From JAFHCF01 sp048497495 (GTDB lineage Bacteria; Pseudomonadota; Alphaproteobacteria; Rhizobiales; Ancalomicrobiaceae), in contig JAFHCF010000123.1 in the NCBI GenBank assembly GCA_048497495.1, forward strand, positions 1-13,531: a stretch of 13,531 bases of DNA, in the 5' to 3' direction. The notes under the pieces are model-generated. The model saw only the letters and a program-made list of their open reading frames with translations, made no database searches and was not told the origin of the DNA. Positions 7,352-13,531 of the stretch are shown here, piece by piece (the first letter of the stretch is position 1; each line of letters opens with the position of its first letter). Position numbers and translations under genes: made by a program.

Positions 7352-8416
7352 ATGCCGCTCGTATCCATGCGCCAGTTGCTCGACCACGCCGCCGAGAACG
7401 GCTACGGCCTGCCGGCCTTCAACGTCAACAACCTCGAGCAGGTTCGCGCCGTGATGGAAGCCGCCCGGGAAACCAAGAGCCCGGTGATCCTCCAGGGCTC
7501 GGCCGGCGCCCGCAAATACGCCGGCGAGGCCTTCCTGCGCCACCTGATCCTCGCCGCGGTCGAGGCCTATCCGGAAATCCCGGTCTGCATGCACCAGGAC
7601 CACGGCGCCTCGCCGGCGGTGTGCCAGGCGGCGATCCGCTCGGGCTTCACCTCGGTGATGATGGACGGCTCGCTCCAGGCCGACGGCAAGAGCGTCGCGT
7701 CCTACGAATACAACGTCGAGACCACCGCCAAGGTGGTCGAATTCGCCCATTCGATCGGCGTCTCGGTCGAGGGTGAACTCGGCGTTCTCGGCTCCCTCGA
7801 GACGATGAAGGGCGACAAGGAGGACGGCCACGGCGCGGAAGGGACGATGACCCGCGAGCAGCTCCTCACCGACCCCGATCAGGCCGCCGACTTCGTCAAG
7901 AAGACGCAGGTCGACGCGCTGGCGATCGCCATCGGCACCTCGCACGGCGCCTACAAGTTCTCCAAGAAGCCGACCGGCGAGATCCTCGCCATCTCCCGCA
8001 TCAAGGAGATCAACGCCCGCATCCCCAACACGCACTTGGTGATGCACGGCTCGTCGTCGGTTCCCCAGGAACTGCTCGAGGAGATCCGCGAGTTCGGCGG
8101 CGACATGAAGGAGACCTACGGCGTGCCGGTCGAGGAGATCGTCGAGGGCATCAAGTACGGCGTCCGCAAGGTCAACATCGACACCGACCTGCGCCTCGCC
8201 ATGACCGCCGCGATCCGCCGCCTGATGGCGACCAAGCCCGGCGAATTCGACCCGCGCAAGTACAACGCCGAAGCCCAGAAGGCCGCCTCCAAGGTCTGTA
8301 AGGCCCGCTACGAGGCCTTCGGCACCGCCGGCAACGCCGACAAGATCAAGCCGCTGCCGCTCGAGGACATGGCCGCGGCCTACGCCTCCGGCAAGCTCGC
8401 CCAGATCGTCAAGTGA
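7352..8416 (+). CDS. fba: Class II fructose-bisphosphate aldolase, Calvin-cycle subtype
   Basis: This zinc aldolase joins glyceraldehyde 3-phosphate and dihydroxyacetone phosphate to fructose 1,6-bisphosphate, or splits it, and in the Calvin cycle also makes sedoheptulose 1,7-bisphosphate. At 354 residues it fits the class II subtype often named CbbA. The catalytic aspartate is D83 in MHQDHGA, followed by zinc ligand H84. Other likely metal ligands are H198 (GTSHGAYKF) and H232 (MHGSSSVPQE), with E142 in GELG. The phosphate-binding segment NIDTDLR is at 275-281. A GAGGAG ribosome site lies 6 bases before the ATG. It is the last of the plus-strand sugar-phosphate trio and is followed by a very strong terminator. 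Its product is the substrate of the upstream fbp, so the trio forms one metabolic unit although the genes are spaced. Confidence in function is very high. Confidence 0.96.
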   Translation: MPLVSMRQLLDHAAENGYGLPAFNVNNLEQVRAVMEAARETKSPVILQGSAGARKYAGEAFLRHLILAAVEAYPEIPVCMHQDHGASPAVCQAAIRSGFTSVMMDGSLQADGKSVASYEYNVETTAKVVEFAHSIGVSVEGELGVLGSLETMKGDKEDGHGAEGTMTREQLLTDPDQAADFVKKTQVDALAIAIGTSHGAYKFSKKPTGEILAISRIKEINARIPNTHLVMHGSSSVPQELLEEIREFGGDMKETYGVPVEEIVEGIKYGVRKVNIDTDLRLAMTAAIRRLMATKPGEFDPRKYNAEAQKAASKVCKARYEAFGTAGNADKIKPLPLEDMAAAYASGKLAQIVK

Positions 8417-8456
8417 GCCGAGGCGAGGGGGCTCCGGTTCCCTCGACCCGTCGAAA

Positions 8457-8499
8457 CCAAACCGCCGCCGGGGATAGCCTCGGCGGCGGTTTTCGTTTC
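8457..8499. terminator. Strong two-way terminator between fba and the RND operon
   Basis: ACCGCCGCCG (8461-8470) and CGGCGGCGGT (8481-8490) pair perfectly. Two A-T pairs extend the stem outside and GG/CC pairs extend it inside, leaving a small loop. TTTTCGTTT follows on the plus strand, and on the minus strand the stem is followed by TTTGGTTT. It therefore can stop transcription from fba and from the convergent RND gene. Confidence 0.85.
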
Positions 8500-8518
8500 G
8501 AGTGTGGGGCCGGAAAGC

Positions 8519-8654
8519 TCCCTCCCCCCACGCGGGGGAGGGTCGGGGAGGGGGTCGCCTCCGCGATTTCGGCATCTCGGCGAGGCGTCATCCGAGGCGA
8601 AGACCCCCTCCGACCCGGCTGCGCCGGGCCACCTCCCCCGCAAGGGGGGAGGGA
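8519..8654. repeat. GC-rich intergenic inverted-repeat element (REP/BIME- or MITE-like)
   Basis: The 136-base element has perfect 11-bp ends, TCCCTCCCCCC (8519-8529) and GGGGGGAGGGA (8644-8654). Inside are a left hairpin (CCCTCCCCC 8520-8528 with GGGGGAGGG 8534-8542), a right hairpin (CCTCCCCC 8632-8639 with GGGGGAGG 8645-8652) and CCCGGC-TGC-GCCGGG (8614-8628). A long pairing joins GGAGGGGGTC-GCCTC (8547-8561) to GAGGCGA-AGACCCCCTCC (8594-8611) with a small bulge. From memory, GC-rich elements of this type are scattered in intergenic regions of many Hyphomicrobiales and related groups. It encodes nothing and abuts the RND stop codon. Whether it is mobile or an RNA structure is not shown by one copy. 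Confidence 0.75.
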
Positions 8655-8662
8655 AGGTACCC

Positions 8663-11600
8663 TCACTCCTCCTCGACCTTCGTCACCGGGTGGCTGTCGG
8701 GCCCGCGCACCGCGACGTAGATCGCCGGGATGACCAGAACCGTCAGCGCCGTCGACGAAGCGAGGCCGAAGAGCAGCGAGATGGCGAGACCCTGGAAGAT
8801 CGGGTCGGCCAGGATGAAGGCCGCGCCGATCATCGCCGCGATGGCCGTGAGCAGGATCGGCTTGATGCGGATGGCGCCCGCCTCCAGCACGATCTCGCGC
8901 AGCGTCACTCCCGGCTTCGCCGAGTGGCGAATGAAGTCGACCAGGAGGATCGAGTTGCGCACGATGATGCCGGCGAGCGCGATGAAGCCGATCATCGAGG
9001 TGGCGGTGAACGGCGCGCCGAGCAGCCAATGGCCGCCGACGATGCCGACCAGCGTCAGGGGCACCGGGGTGAGCACCACCAACGGCACCTTGAACGAGCC
9101 GAACTGGGCGACGACCAAGAGGTAGATGCCGAGCAGCGCCACCATGAAGGCTCCGCCCATGTCGCGGAACGTCACCCAGGTGACCTCCCACTCGCCGTCC
9201 CACAGCAGGCTCGGATGGCCCTCGTCCTGCGGCTGGCCGTGCAGCGACACCGGCGGCGCGCCGAGCGGACCCCAGTCGATCTTCGCGAACTCGTCGGAGA
9301 CCGCGAGCATGCCGTAGATCGGCGCCTCGTAGGCCCCGGCCAGTTCGGCGCTGACCATCTCGGCCGGTCGACCGTCGCGGCGGAACAGCGAGCGCGACGC
9401 CTTCTCCCGCTCGATCTTGACCAGATCGCCGAGTTCGACGTTGCCGCGCGCGCCCGGAACCGGGGTGGTCAGCAGCCGCTCGGTCAGCGCCAGATCGCTC
9501 TTGGGCAACCGCACCACGATCTCGATCGGCAGAACGCCGGCGCCCCGGTGGCTGTAGCCGACCGAGATGCCCGACATCAGCGCGCTCAGCGTGTCGTAGA
9601 CCGCCTGCTCGGTGACGCCGTGCCATTCGAGCGCGGCGTTGTCGAGGCGGAAGCGGATGCGTTCGCCCGGCTCGTCGACGGTGTCGTCGATGTCGACGAC
9701 GAAGGGCACCCGGCCGAAGGCCTCGCGCACCTTGGCCGTCACCGCCCGACGCTCCTCGGCGTCGCGGCCGTAGACCTCGACCATCAGGGTGGAGAGCACC
9801 GGCGGTCCCGGCGGCACCTCGACCACCTTGAGGGCGGTGCCGGCGGGCAGGTCGAGTTTCTTCAGCCGCTCGCGGATCTCGAGCGCGATCTGGTGGCTCT
9901 GGCGCGTGCGCTCCGCCTTCGGCGTCAGGTTGACCTGGAGGTCGCCCTGGTTGGGGCTGGAGCGCAGGAAGTAGTGGCGCACCAGGCCGTTGAAGTTGAA
10001 CGGCGCCGCGGTGCCGGCATAGGCCTGGACCGAGGCGAGTTCCGGCACGTCGCCGATCAGTTGCGCCGCCCGCATCAAGGTCCGCTCGGTGGTCTCGAGC
10101 GCCGTGCCTTCCGGCAGGTCGAACACCACCTGCAGCTCCGACTTGTTGTCGAAGGGCAGGAGCTTCACCGTGACGTTCTTGGTGGCGAAGGGCACCATCG
10201 ACACCAGGGTGGCGATGCCGACGACCACCAGGAACTTGGTCGCTCTCCCCCGGGTCGCCACCAGCGGCGCGGCGATGCGCCGATAGACGCGGCCGAGCGC
10301 GCCCTCGTCGTGCTCGTCGTGGCCGCCGTGTCCGGCGCCGCCTTTCTTGCCCGACAATTTGATCATCAACCAGGGGGTGAGGATCACCGCGACGAAGAAG
10401 GAGAACAGCATGGCGGCCGACGCGTTCGCCGGGATCGGGCTCATGTAGGGGCCCATCATGCCGGAGACGAACATCATCGGCAGCAGCGCCGCGACGACGG
10501 TGAGGGTGGCCACGATGGTCGGGTTGCCGACCTCGGCGACGGCGTCGATCGCCTTGCGAACGCGTCCGCGCTCGTCGGGCATCGCCCAATGTCGGTCGAT
10601 GTTCTCCACCACGACGATGGCGTCGTCGACCAGGATGCCGATCGAGAAGATCAGGGCGAAGAGCGACACGCGGTTGATCGTGTAGCCGAGGATCCACGAG
10701 GCGAACATGGTGAGCAGGATGGTGGTCGGCACCACCACCAGCACCACCACGCCCTCGCGCCAGCCGATGGCGACCGCCACCAGGATGGCGATCGACAAGG
10801 TGGCGAGCGCCAGATGGAACAGGAGTTCCTGGACCTTCTCGTTGGCGGTCTCGCCGTAGTCGCGGGTCTTGGTGACGACGATGTCGGGCGGCAGGATCTG
10901 GTGCTCGACCAGCTTCAGCCGGCTCTCCACCGTCTCCGCGATGGTCACCGCGTTGGCCCCGGCGCGCTTGCCGATGGCGATGGTCACCGCCGGGGTGGTG
11001 ACGAAGCCACCCTTGCCGTCGGGCGCCATGTTCCAGGCGCGCGCCTCCTCCGGCTTGGCCTCGATCACCACGTCGGCGACGTCCTTGACGTAGACCGGAC
11101 GGCCGTCGCGGCTGGTCAGCAGCAGCAGCCCGATGTCGGGAATGCCCTGGAGCGTCTGTCCGGCGGCGCCCGGGCTCTGCTTGCCCTGATCGCGCAGCGT
11201 CCCGACCAGGAACGAGCGATTGGCGTTCTTGACCTTCTCGACCAGATCGTTGAGGGCGATGCCGTAGCGCGCCAGCCGCTCCGGATCGGGTTCGACCCGG
11301 ATCTGGTCGGCGCGGCCGCCGACGATGTAGGTGAGGCCGACGTCGTCGATCTTCACCAACTCGTGCAGCAGTTTCTCGGAGAGCTTGAGCAGCGCGTTGT
11401 CGCTCCAGCGGTCGGCGACCTCCGGCTTCGGCGTCAGCGTCAGGGTGACGATGGCGACGTCGTTGATGCCGCGACCGACCACCAGCGGCTCGGGAATGCC
11501 GAGCGGAATGCGCGAATAATTGGCCCGGAGCTTCTCGTGGACGCGCAGGATGGCGTCGTCGGAATTGGTGCCGACCATGAAGCGGGCGGCGGCCATGACG

Positions 11601-11914
11601 CGGTCGTCGTAGGTGTAGGTGTAGACGTGCTCGACCCCGTCGATGCCCTTGAGGATCGATTCGATCGGCTTGGTGACCAGCTCGACCGCATCCTCGGCGC
11701 GCACGCCGTCGGCCTGGATCACCACGTCGACCATCGGCACCGAGATCTGCGGCTCCTCCTCGCGGGCGAGCGAGGAGAGCGCCACCGCGCCGACCGCGAT
11801 CGAGGCGAGCAGCAGCAGCGGCGTCAGGGCCGAGCGAATGAAGGTCGCGGTCAGCCGCCCGGCCATGCCGAGCTTCTTGGTCGGCTCGACCGAGGGTGTC
11901 GTGGGGGTGCTCAT
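8663..11914 (-). CDS. RND-family efflux transporter permease (AcrB/AcrD/AcrF type)
   Basis: The 1083-residue inner-membrane protein is a proton-driven efflux permease of the resistance-nodulation-division superfamily. The first membrane helix is at about 29-49, large periplasmic loops follow helices 1 and 7 (about 50-360 and 580-920), and helix blocks lie at about 362-520 and 922-1070. The proton-relay pair D430-D431 is present in GILVDDAIVVVENID. At the place of AcrB K940 the sequence reads VRNSILLVDF, giving R986 instead of lysine. A His/Asp-rich cytoplasmic stretch (H529, H532, H535 in GHGGHDEHDE) lies between helix blocks. The start MSTPTTPS overlaps the adaptor stop as ATGA, indicating translational coupling; upstream in-frame codons would run into the adaptor. 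Substrate unknown. It resembles the general efflux branch more than CusA-type metal pumps. No outer-membrane channel gene is in the window. Confidence 0.93.
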   Translation of the reverse strand: MSTPTTPSVEPTKKLGMAGRLTATFIRSALTPLLLLASIAVGAVALSSLAREEEPQISVPMVDVVIQADGVRAEDAVELVTKPIESILKGIDGVEHVYTYTYDDRVMAAARFMVGTNSDDAILRVHEKLRANYSRIPLGIPEPLVVGRGINDVAIVTLTLTPKPEVADRWSDNALLKLSEKLLHELVKIDDVGLTYIVGGRADQIRVEPDPERLARYGIALNDLVEKVKNANRSFLVGTLRDQGKQSPGAAGQTLQGIPDIGLLLLTSRDGRPVYVKDVADVVIEAKPEEARAWNMAPDGKGGFVTTPAVTIAIGKRAGANAVTIAETVESRLKLVEHQILPPDIVVTKTRDYGETANEKVQELLFHLALATLSIAILVAVAIGWREGVVVLVVVPTTILLTMFASWILGYTINRVSLFALIFSIGILVDDAIVVVENIDRHWAMPDERGRVRKAIDAVAEVGNPTIVATLTVVAALLPMMFVSGMMGPYMSPIPANASAAMLFSFFVAVILTPWLMIKLSGKKGGAGHGGHDEHDEGALGRVYRRIAAPLVATRGRATKFLVVVGIATLVSMVPFATKNVTVKLLPFDNKSELQVVFDLPEGTALETTERTLMRAAQLIGDVPELASVQAYAGTAAPFNFNGLVRHYFLRSSPNQGDLQVNLTPKAERTRQSHQIALEIRERLKKLDLPAGTALKVVEVPPGPPVLSTLMVEVYGRDAEERRAVTAKVREAFGRVPFVVDIDDTVDEPGERIRFRLDNAALEWHGVTEQAVYDTLSALMSGISVGYSHRGAGVLPIEIVVRLPKSDLALTERLLTTPVPGARGNVELGDLVKIEREKASRSLFRRDGRPAEMVSAELAGAYEAPIYGMLAVSDEFAKIDWGPLGAPPVSLHGQPQDEGHPSLLWDGEWEVTWVTFRDMGGAFMVALLGIYLLVVAQFGSFKVPLVVLTPVPLTLVGIVGGHWLLGAPFTATSMIGFIALAGIIVRNSILLVDFIRHSAKPGVTLREIVLEAGAIRIKPILLTAIAAMIGAAFILADPIFQGLAISLLFGLASSTALTVLVIPAIYVAVRGPDSHPVTKVEEE

Positions 11915-12969
11915 GGGCGCACCACCTCGTCGCCGGCGACGAGGCCGGAAAGGATCTCCACCCACGGCGCTTCGTCGGACTTGGCGGGCATGCGCTGGCC
12001 GGTCTGTACCGGCACCTCGCCGCGACCGGCGAGACGGACGAAGGTCAGGCCTTCGCGACGGATGATCCGGTCTTCCGGCAGGACCAGGGTCTCACGGGTG
12101 CCGGTGGAGACCAGGACGCGGATGCGCTCGCCGACGAAATAGTCGCCGAGACCGGCGGCCTCGGCGTCGGCCACCACCCGGCCCTGGTCGAGCTCGGGAT
12201 AGACGCGCACGATCGTGCCCTCGCCGAGCGTCTCGGTCTTGCCGACGTCGAGACCACGACCGGCGACGAGGACGCGGTCGCCCTCGTGCATGAAGCGGGC
12301 ATGGCGCTCGGGCAGGCGCAGCTTGAGGATGTAGGCGGCGGTGGCGAGCGTCGCCACCGGCTCACCCGACATGATCACCTGACCGGCGACCGCCTGGATC
12401 TTGAGGATGCGGCCGTCGTCGGGCGCCACCACGCGGCCCTCGACCACCATCTCCGACACCGAGGCCTTGTCGGCGCGCGACGCGGCGATCTCGGCCTGGG
12501 TGACGGTGAGTTGGGTCTCGGCGTCGTCGAGACGCGACTGCGCCGCCGAGCCCGAGGCGCGCAGTTGCCGGACCCGGTCGAGATCGGTCTGGGTCAGCGA
12601 CAGCTTCGCCTCCAGCGCGGCGATGCGGGCGTCGAAGGCGGCGAGCTGTAGCTTGAGCTTGGGGTCGACCACCGTCGCCAGCACGTCGCCCTTCTTCACC
12701 CGGTCGCCTTCCGAGACGACGAGGCTTTCGACCGTCCCGCCGATTCGGGCCCGCGCCTGCGGCGTGCGGACGCTCTCCACCGTCGCCAGCACCTCCTTGG
12801 TGTCGTCGACGCGGACCGCGTGCGCCACCCAGGGCTCGGCGGCGCGGACGGGCGGGGCGAAGGCGGCGATCGTCGCCGCGAGGCCGGCGAGGAGGCCGAG
12901 GCGGGCTCCGGCTCGCGGGCGGACGATGCGAGCGGTGGGCTCGAGGTGGGCGGCGCGCGGAAGGGTCAT
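11911..12969 (-). CDS. Periplasmic adaptor subunit (membrane fusion protein) of the RND pump
   Basis: The 352-residue protein is an HlyD/AcrA-type adaptor linking the RND permease to an outer-membrane channel. An N-terminal export signal spans about residues 15-44, with a hydrophobic stretch ending APPVRAAEP and a likely cut near residue 43; no lipobox cysteine is seen. The two lipoyl halves are GGTVESLVVSEGDRVKKGD (77-95) and about 178-208 (VVAPDDGRILKIQAVAGQVI). Between them is an alpha-helical hairpin (about 103-172, a likely coiled coil). Beta-barrel and membrane-proximal domains follow to the end (SGLVAGDEVVRP). The start has an AGGAG site about 11 bases upstream, slightly far. It is the first gene of a two-gene operon with the permease, sharing ATGA at the junction, and is read away from the divergent DUF2892 gene. 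Its family is secure; the substrate is unknown. Confidence 0.93.
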   Translation of the reverse strand: MTLPRAAHLEPTARIVRPRAGARLGLLAGLAATIAAFAPPVRAAEPWVAHAVRVDDTKEVLATVESVRTPQARARIGGTVESLVVSEGDRVKKGDVLATVVDPKLKLQLAAFDARIAALEAKLSLTQTDLDRVRQLRASGSAAQSRLDDAETQLTVTQAEIAASRADKASVSEMVVEGRVVAPDDGRILKIQAVAGQVIMSGEPVATLATAAYILKLRLPERHARFMHEGDRVLVAGRGLDVGKTETLGEGTIVRVYPELDQGRVVADAEAAGLGDYFVGERIRVLVSTGTRETLVLPEDRIIRREGLTFVRLAGRGEVPVQTGQRMPAKSDEAPWVEILSGLVAGDEVVRP

Positions 12970-13057
12970 CCGTTCCGGATCTCCTGATGGTCTCTGGCGT
13001 TCGGCGAACGACTACGGGTCGCGCGCATCGACGATGCGGGCGAGTCCGATCGCTCTT

Positions 13058-13085
13058 CATATATTAGCCATTGCTAATCGTTCAA
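13058..13085 (-). promoter_or_regulatory. Predicted promoter of the adaptor-RND operon
   Basis: On the minus strand, TTGAAC (13085 to 13080) and TATATG (13063 to 13058) form a -35/-10 pair with 16-base spacing. It lies about 90 bases before the adaptor start, in an AT-rich patch that stands out in this GC-rich window. The palindrome 13063-13078 fills its spacer, so a bound protein would block it. Confidence 0.5.
13063..13078. promoter_or_regulatory. Perfect palindromic operator in the divergent promoter
   Basis: ATTAGC-CATT-GCTAAT is a perfect inverted repeat with 6-base arms and a 4-base centre. It overlaps the spacer of the minus-strand promoter and the -35 of the plus-strand promoter, an arrangement expected of a repressor site controlling both. 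AT-rich palindromes of this style are bound by ArsR-family and some other winged-helix repressors. No regulator gene lies in the window, so it may be just beyond the right edge or elsewhere. Confidence 0.5.
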
Positions 13086-13100
13086 GGCTTCTCATATAAC
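13071..13100 (+). promoter_or_regulatory. Predicted promoter of the DUF2892 gene
   Basis: TTGCTA (13071-13076) and TATAAC (13095-13100) form a good -35/-10 pair with 18-base spacing. Transcription would start about 120 bases before the DUF2892 start codon, leaving a leader that holds a CGGGCG-CTT-CGCCCG hairpin (13141-13155). The -35 overlaps the right arm of the palindrome. Confidence 0.5.
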
Positions 13101-13230
13101 CCGTCACCCGACGAAGCAGGTCGGCCGGCCGTCCATCTGGCGGGCGCTTCGCCCGAGCGGTAGTCTGCTTCGATGATGATGATGTGATCGACCTCCCTTC
13201 GGATGTCGTCCAGTCGCTCAGGAGTAGCAC

Positions 13231-13434
13231 ATGTCCATCGATCGTGTCGTCTTCGCCTTCGCCGGCGCCGTCATTCTGGTCTCGCTCGCGCTCGGCATCT
13301 ATGTCAGCAGCTGGTGGTTCCTGCTCACCGCCTTCGTCGGCCTGAACCTGCTGCAGTCGGCCTTCACCGGCTTCTGCCCGCTGGCGATCATCCTCAAGAA
13401 GTTCGGCGTCCGCCCCGGCTGCGCCTTCGATTGA
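13231..13434 (+). CDS. Small DUF2892 (YgaP-type transmembrane domain) inner-membrane protein
   Basis: The 67-residue protein has two membrane helices (about 7-24 and 27-45) and the family signature NLLQSAFTGFCP, with C49 in FCP and a second cysteine, C64, near the C-terminus (RPGCAFD). This is the stand-alone form of the membrane domain of YgaP, where it is fused to a rhodanese; the molecular function is not established. Members are often found near rhodanese, sulfide-responsive ArsR-type regulators and sulfur-oxidation genes, which suggests a thiol or sulfur link. AGGAG lies 6 bases upstream of the ATG. It is divergent from the adaptor-RND operon and shares an AT-rich control region with it, suggesting shared regulation. 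The gene looks complete; family confidence is high, role uncertain. Confidence 0.87.
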   Translation: MSIDRVVFAFAGAVILVSLALGIYVSSWWFLLTAFVGLNLLQSAFTGFCPLAIILKKFGVRPGCAFD

Positions 13435-13500
13435 GATTCGTCTCGAACGGCTCGGCTCGGCGCGCCGCCGTCGCCCGAGGACGCGACCCCGACATGAAGA

Positions 13501-13531
13501 GGCCCGGCCGACGGTGACGTCGAGCCGGGCC
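13501..13531. terminator. Long hairpin at the right edge, probable terminator
   Basis: GGCCCGGC (13501-13508) pairs with GCCGGGCC (13524-13531), and CGACG (13509-13513) with CGTCG (13518-13522), giving a 13-bp stem with one bulged A and a GTGA loop. It begins 66 bases after the DUF2892 stop, in the right place for a terminator. The T run, if any, lies beyond the window. Confidence 0.45.

Noticed and set aside
4858..7368. Minus-strand open frame of 836 codons opposite transketolase
   Set aside because: Low-complexity Gly/Asp/Arg/His composition and full overlap with a secure transketolase gene mark it as an antisense shadow.
8520..8542. CCCTCCCCC-GGGGGAGGG hairpin as the RND terminator
   Set aside because: No T run on either side, and it forms part of the larger inverted-repeat element. 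The 8461-8490 stem serves both genes better.
7283..8575. Minus-strand open frame of 430 codons opposite aldolase
   Set aside because: It covers the aldolase gene on the opposite strand and reads through the strong terminator. No domain is recognisable.
8504..12142. Plus-strand open frame of 1212 codons opposite the RND and adaptor genes
   Set aside because: Its translation is rich in Arg, His, Asp and Gly with no family resemblance. It is the antisense shadow of two well-supported genes in GC-rich DNA.
13173..13187. ATGATGATGATGTGA, a possible tiny leader peptide before the DUF2892 gene
   Set aside because: No ribosome binding site precedes it and only four methionines would be made. A chance trinucleotide run is more likely.
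1..13531. CRISPR array, tRNA, rRNA, insertion sequence or integrase
   Set aside because: No regularly spaced direct repeats, no tRNA-like cloverleaf and no transposase or integrase motif were seen on either strand.

Overview
The window is a GC-rich stretch of an alphaproteobacterial chromosome, most likely from the Hyphomicrobiales. That placement is inferred from the base composition, the strong GAGGAG/AAGGAGG ribosome binding sites, the alphaproteobacterial look of the PHA synthase, and a GC-rich intergenic repeat whose style is common in that order. No rRNA, tRNA, insertion sequence, integrase or CRISPR array is visible. All eight genes look intact except the first, which runs off the left edge.

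Left block, minus strand (1-3624): a zinc-dependent N-acetylmuramoyl-L-alanine amidase with a probable SH3-like tail (partial), a class I poly(3-hydroxyalkanoate) synthase (phaC), and a hexapeptide-repeat acyltransferase of the type usually found in phosphonate (phn) operons. Here the acyltransferase has no phn genes beside it.

Middle block, plus strand (3884-8416): fructose-1,6-bisphosphatase (fbp/cbbF), transketolase (tkt/cbbT) and class II fructose-bisphosphate aldolase (fba/cbbA). These supply the carbon-rearranging steps shared by the Calvin cycle, gluconeogenesis and the pentose phosphate pathway. The trio lacks phosphoribulokinase, RuBisCO and cbbR. Each gene is followed by a terminator-like hairpin, so they may be separate or only partly linked transcription units.

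Right block (8663-13434): a two-gene minus-strand operon encodes a periplasmic adaptor and an RND efflux permease with a 4-base ATGA overlap. Divergent from it is a small two-helix DUF2892 membrane protein. The shared promoter region holds the most AT-rich stretch noticed in the window and a perfect palindrome (ATTAGC-CATT-GCTAAT) placed to control both directions. DUF2892 proteins and similar AT-rich operators are often linked to sulfide- or persulfide-sensing ArsR-type regulators, so a sulfur- or thiol-responsive efflux unit is a reasonable but unproven reading.

Between the convergent fba and RND genes lie a very strong two-way terminator and a 136-bp GC-rich inverted-repeat element with 11-bp terminal inverted repeats. 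I see no clear evidence of a wholly new multi-gene system. The most promising leads are the divergent RND/DUF2892 control region, the intergenic palindromic element and the orphan phn-type acyltransferase.
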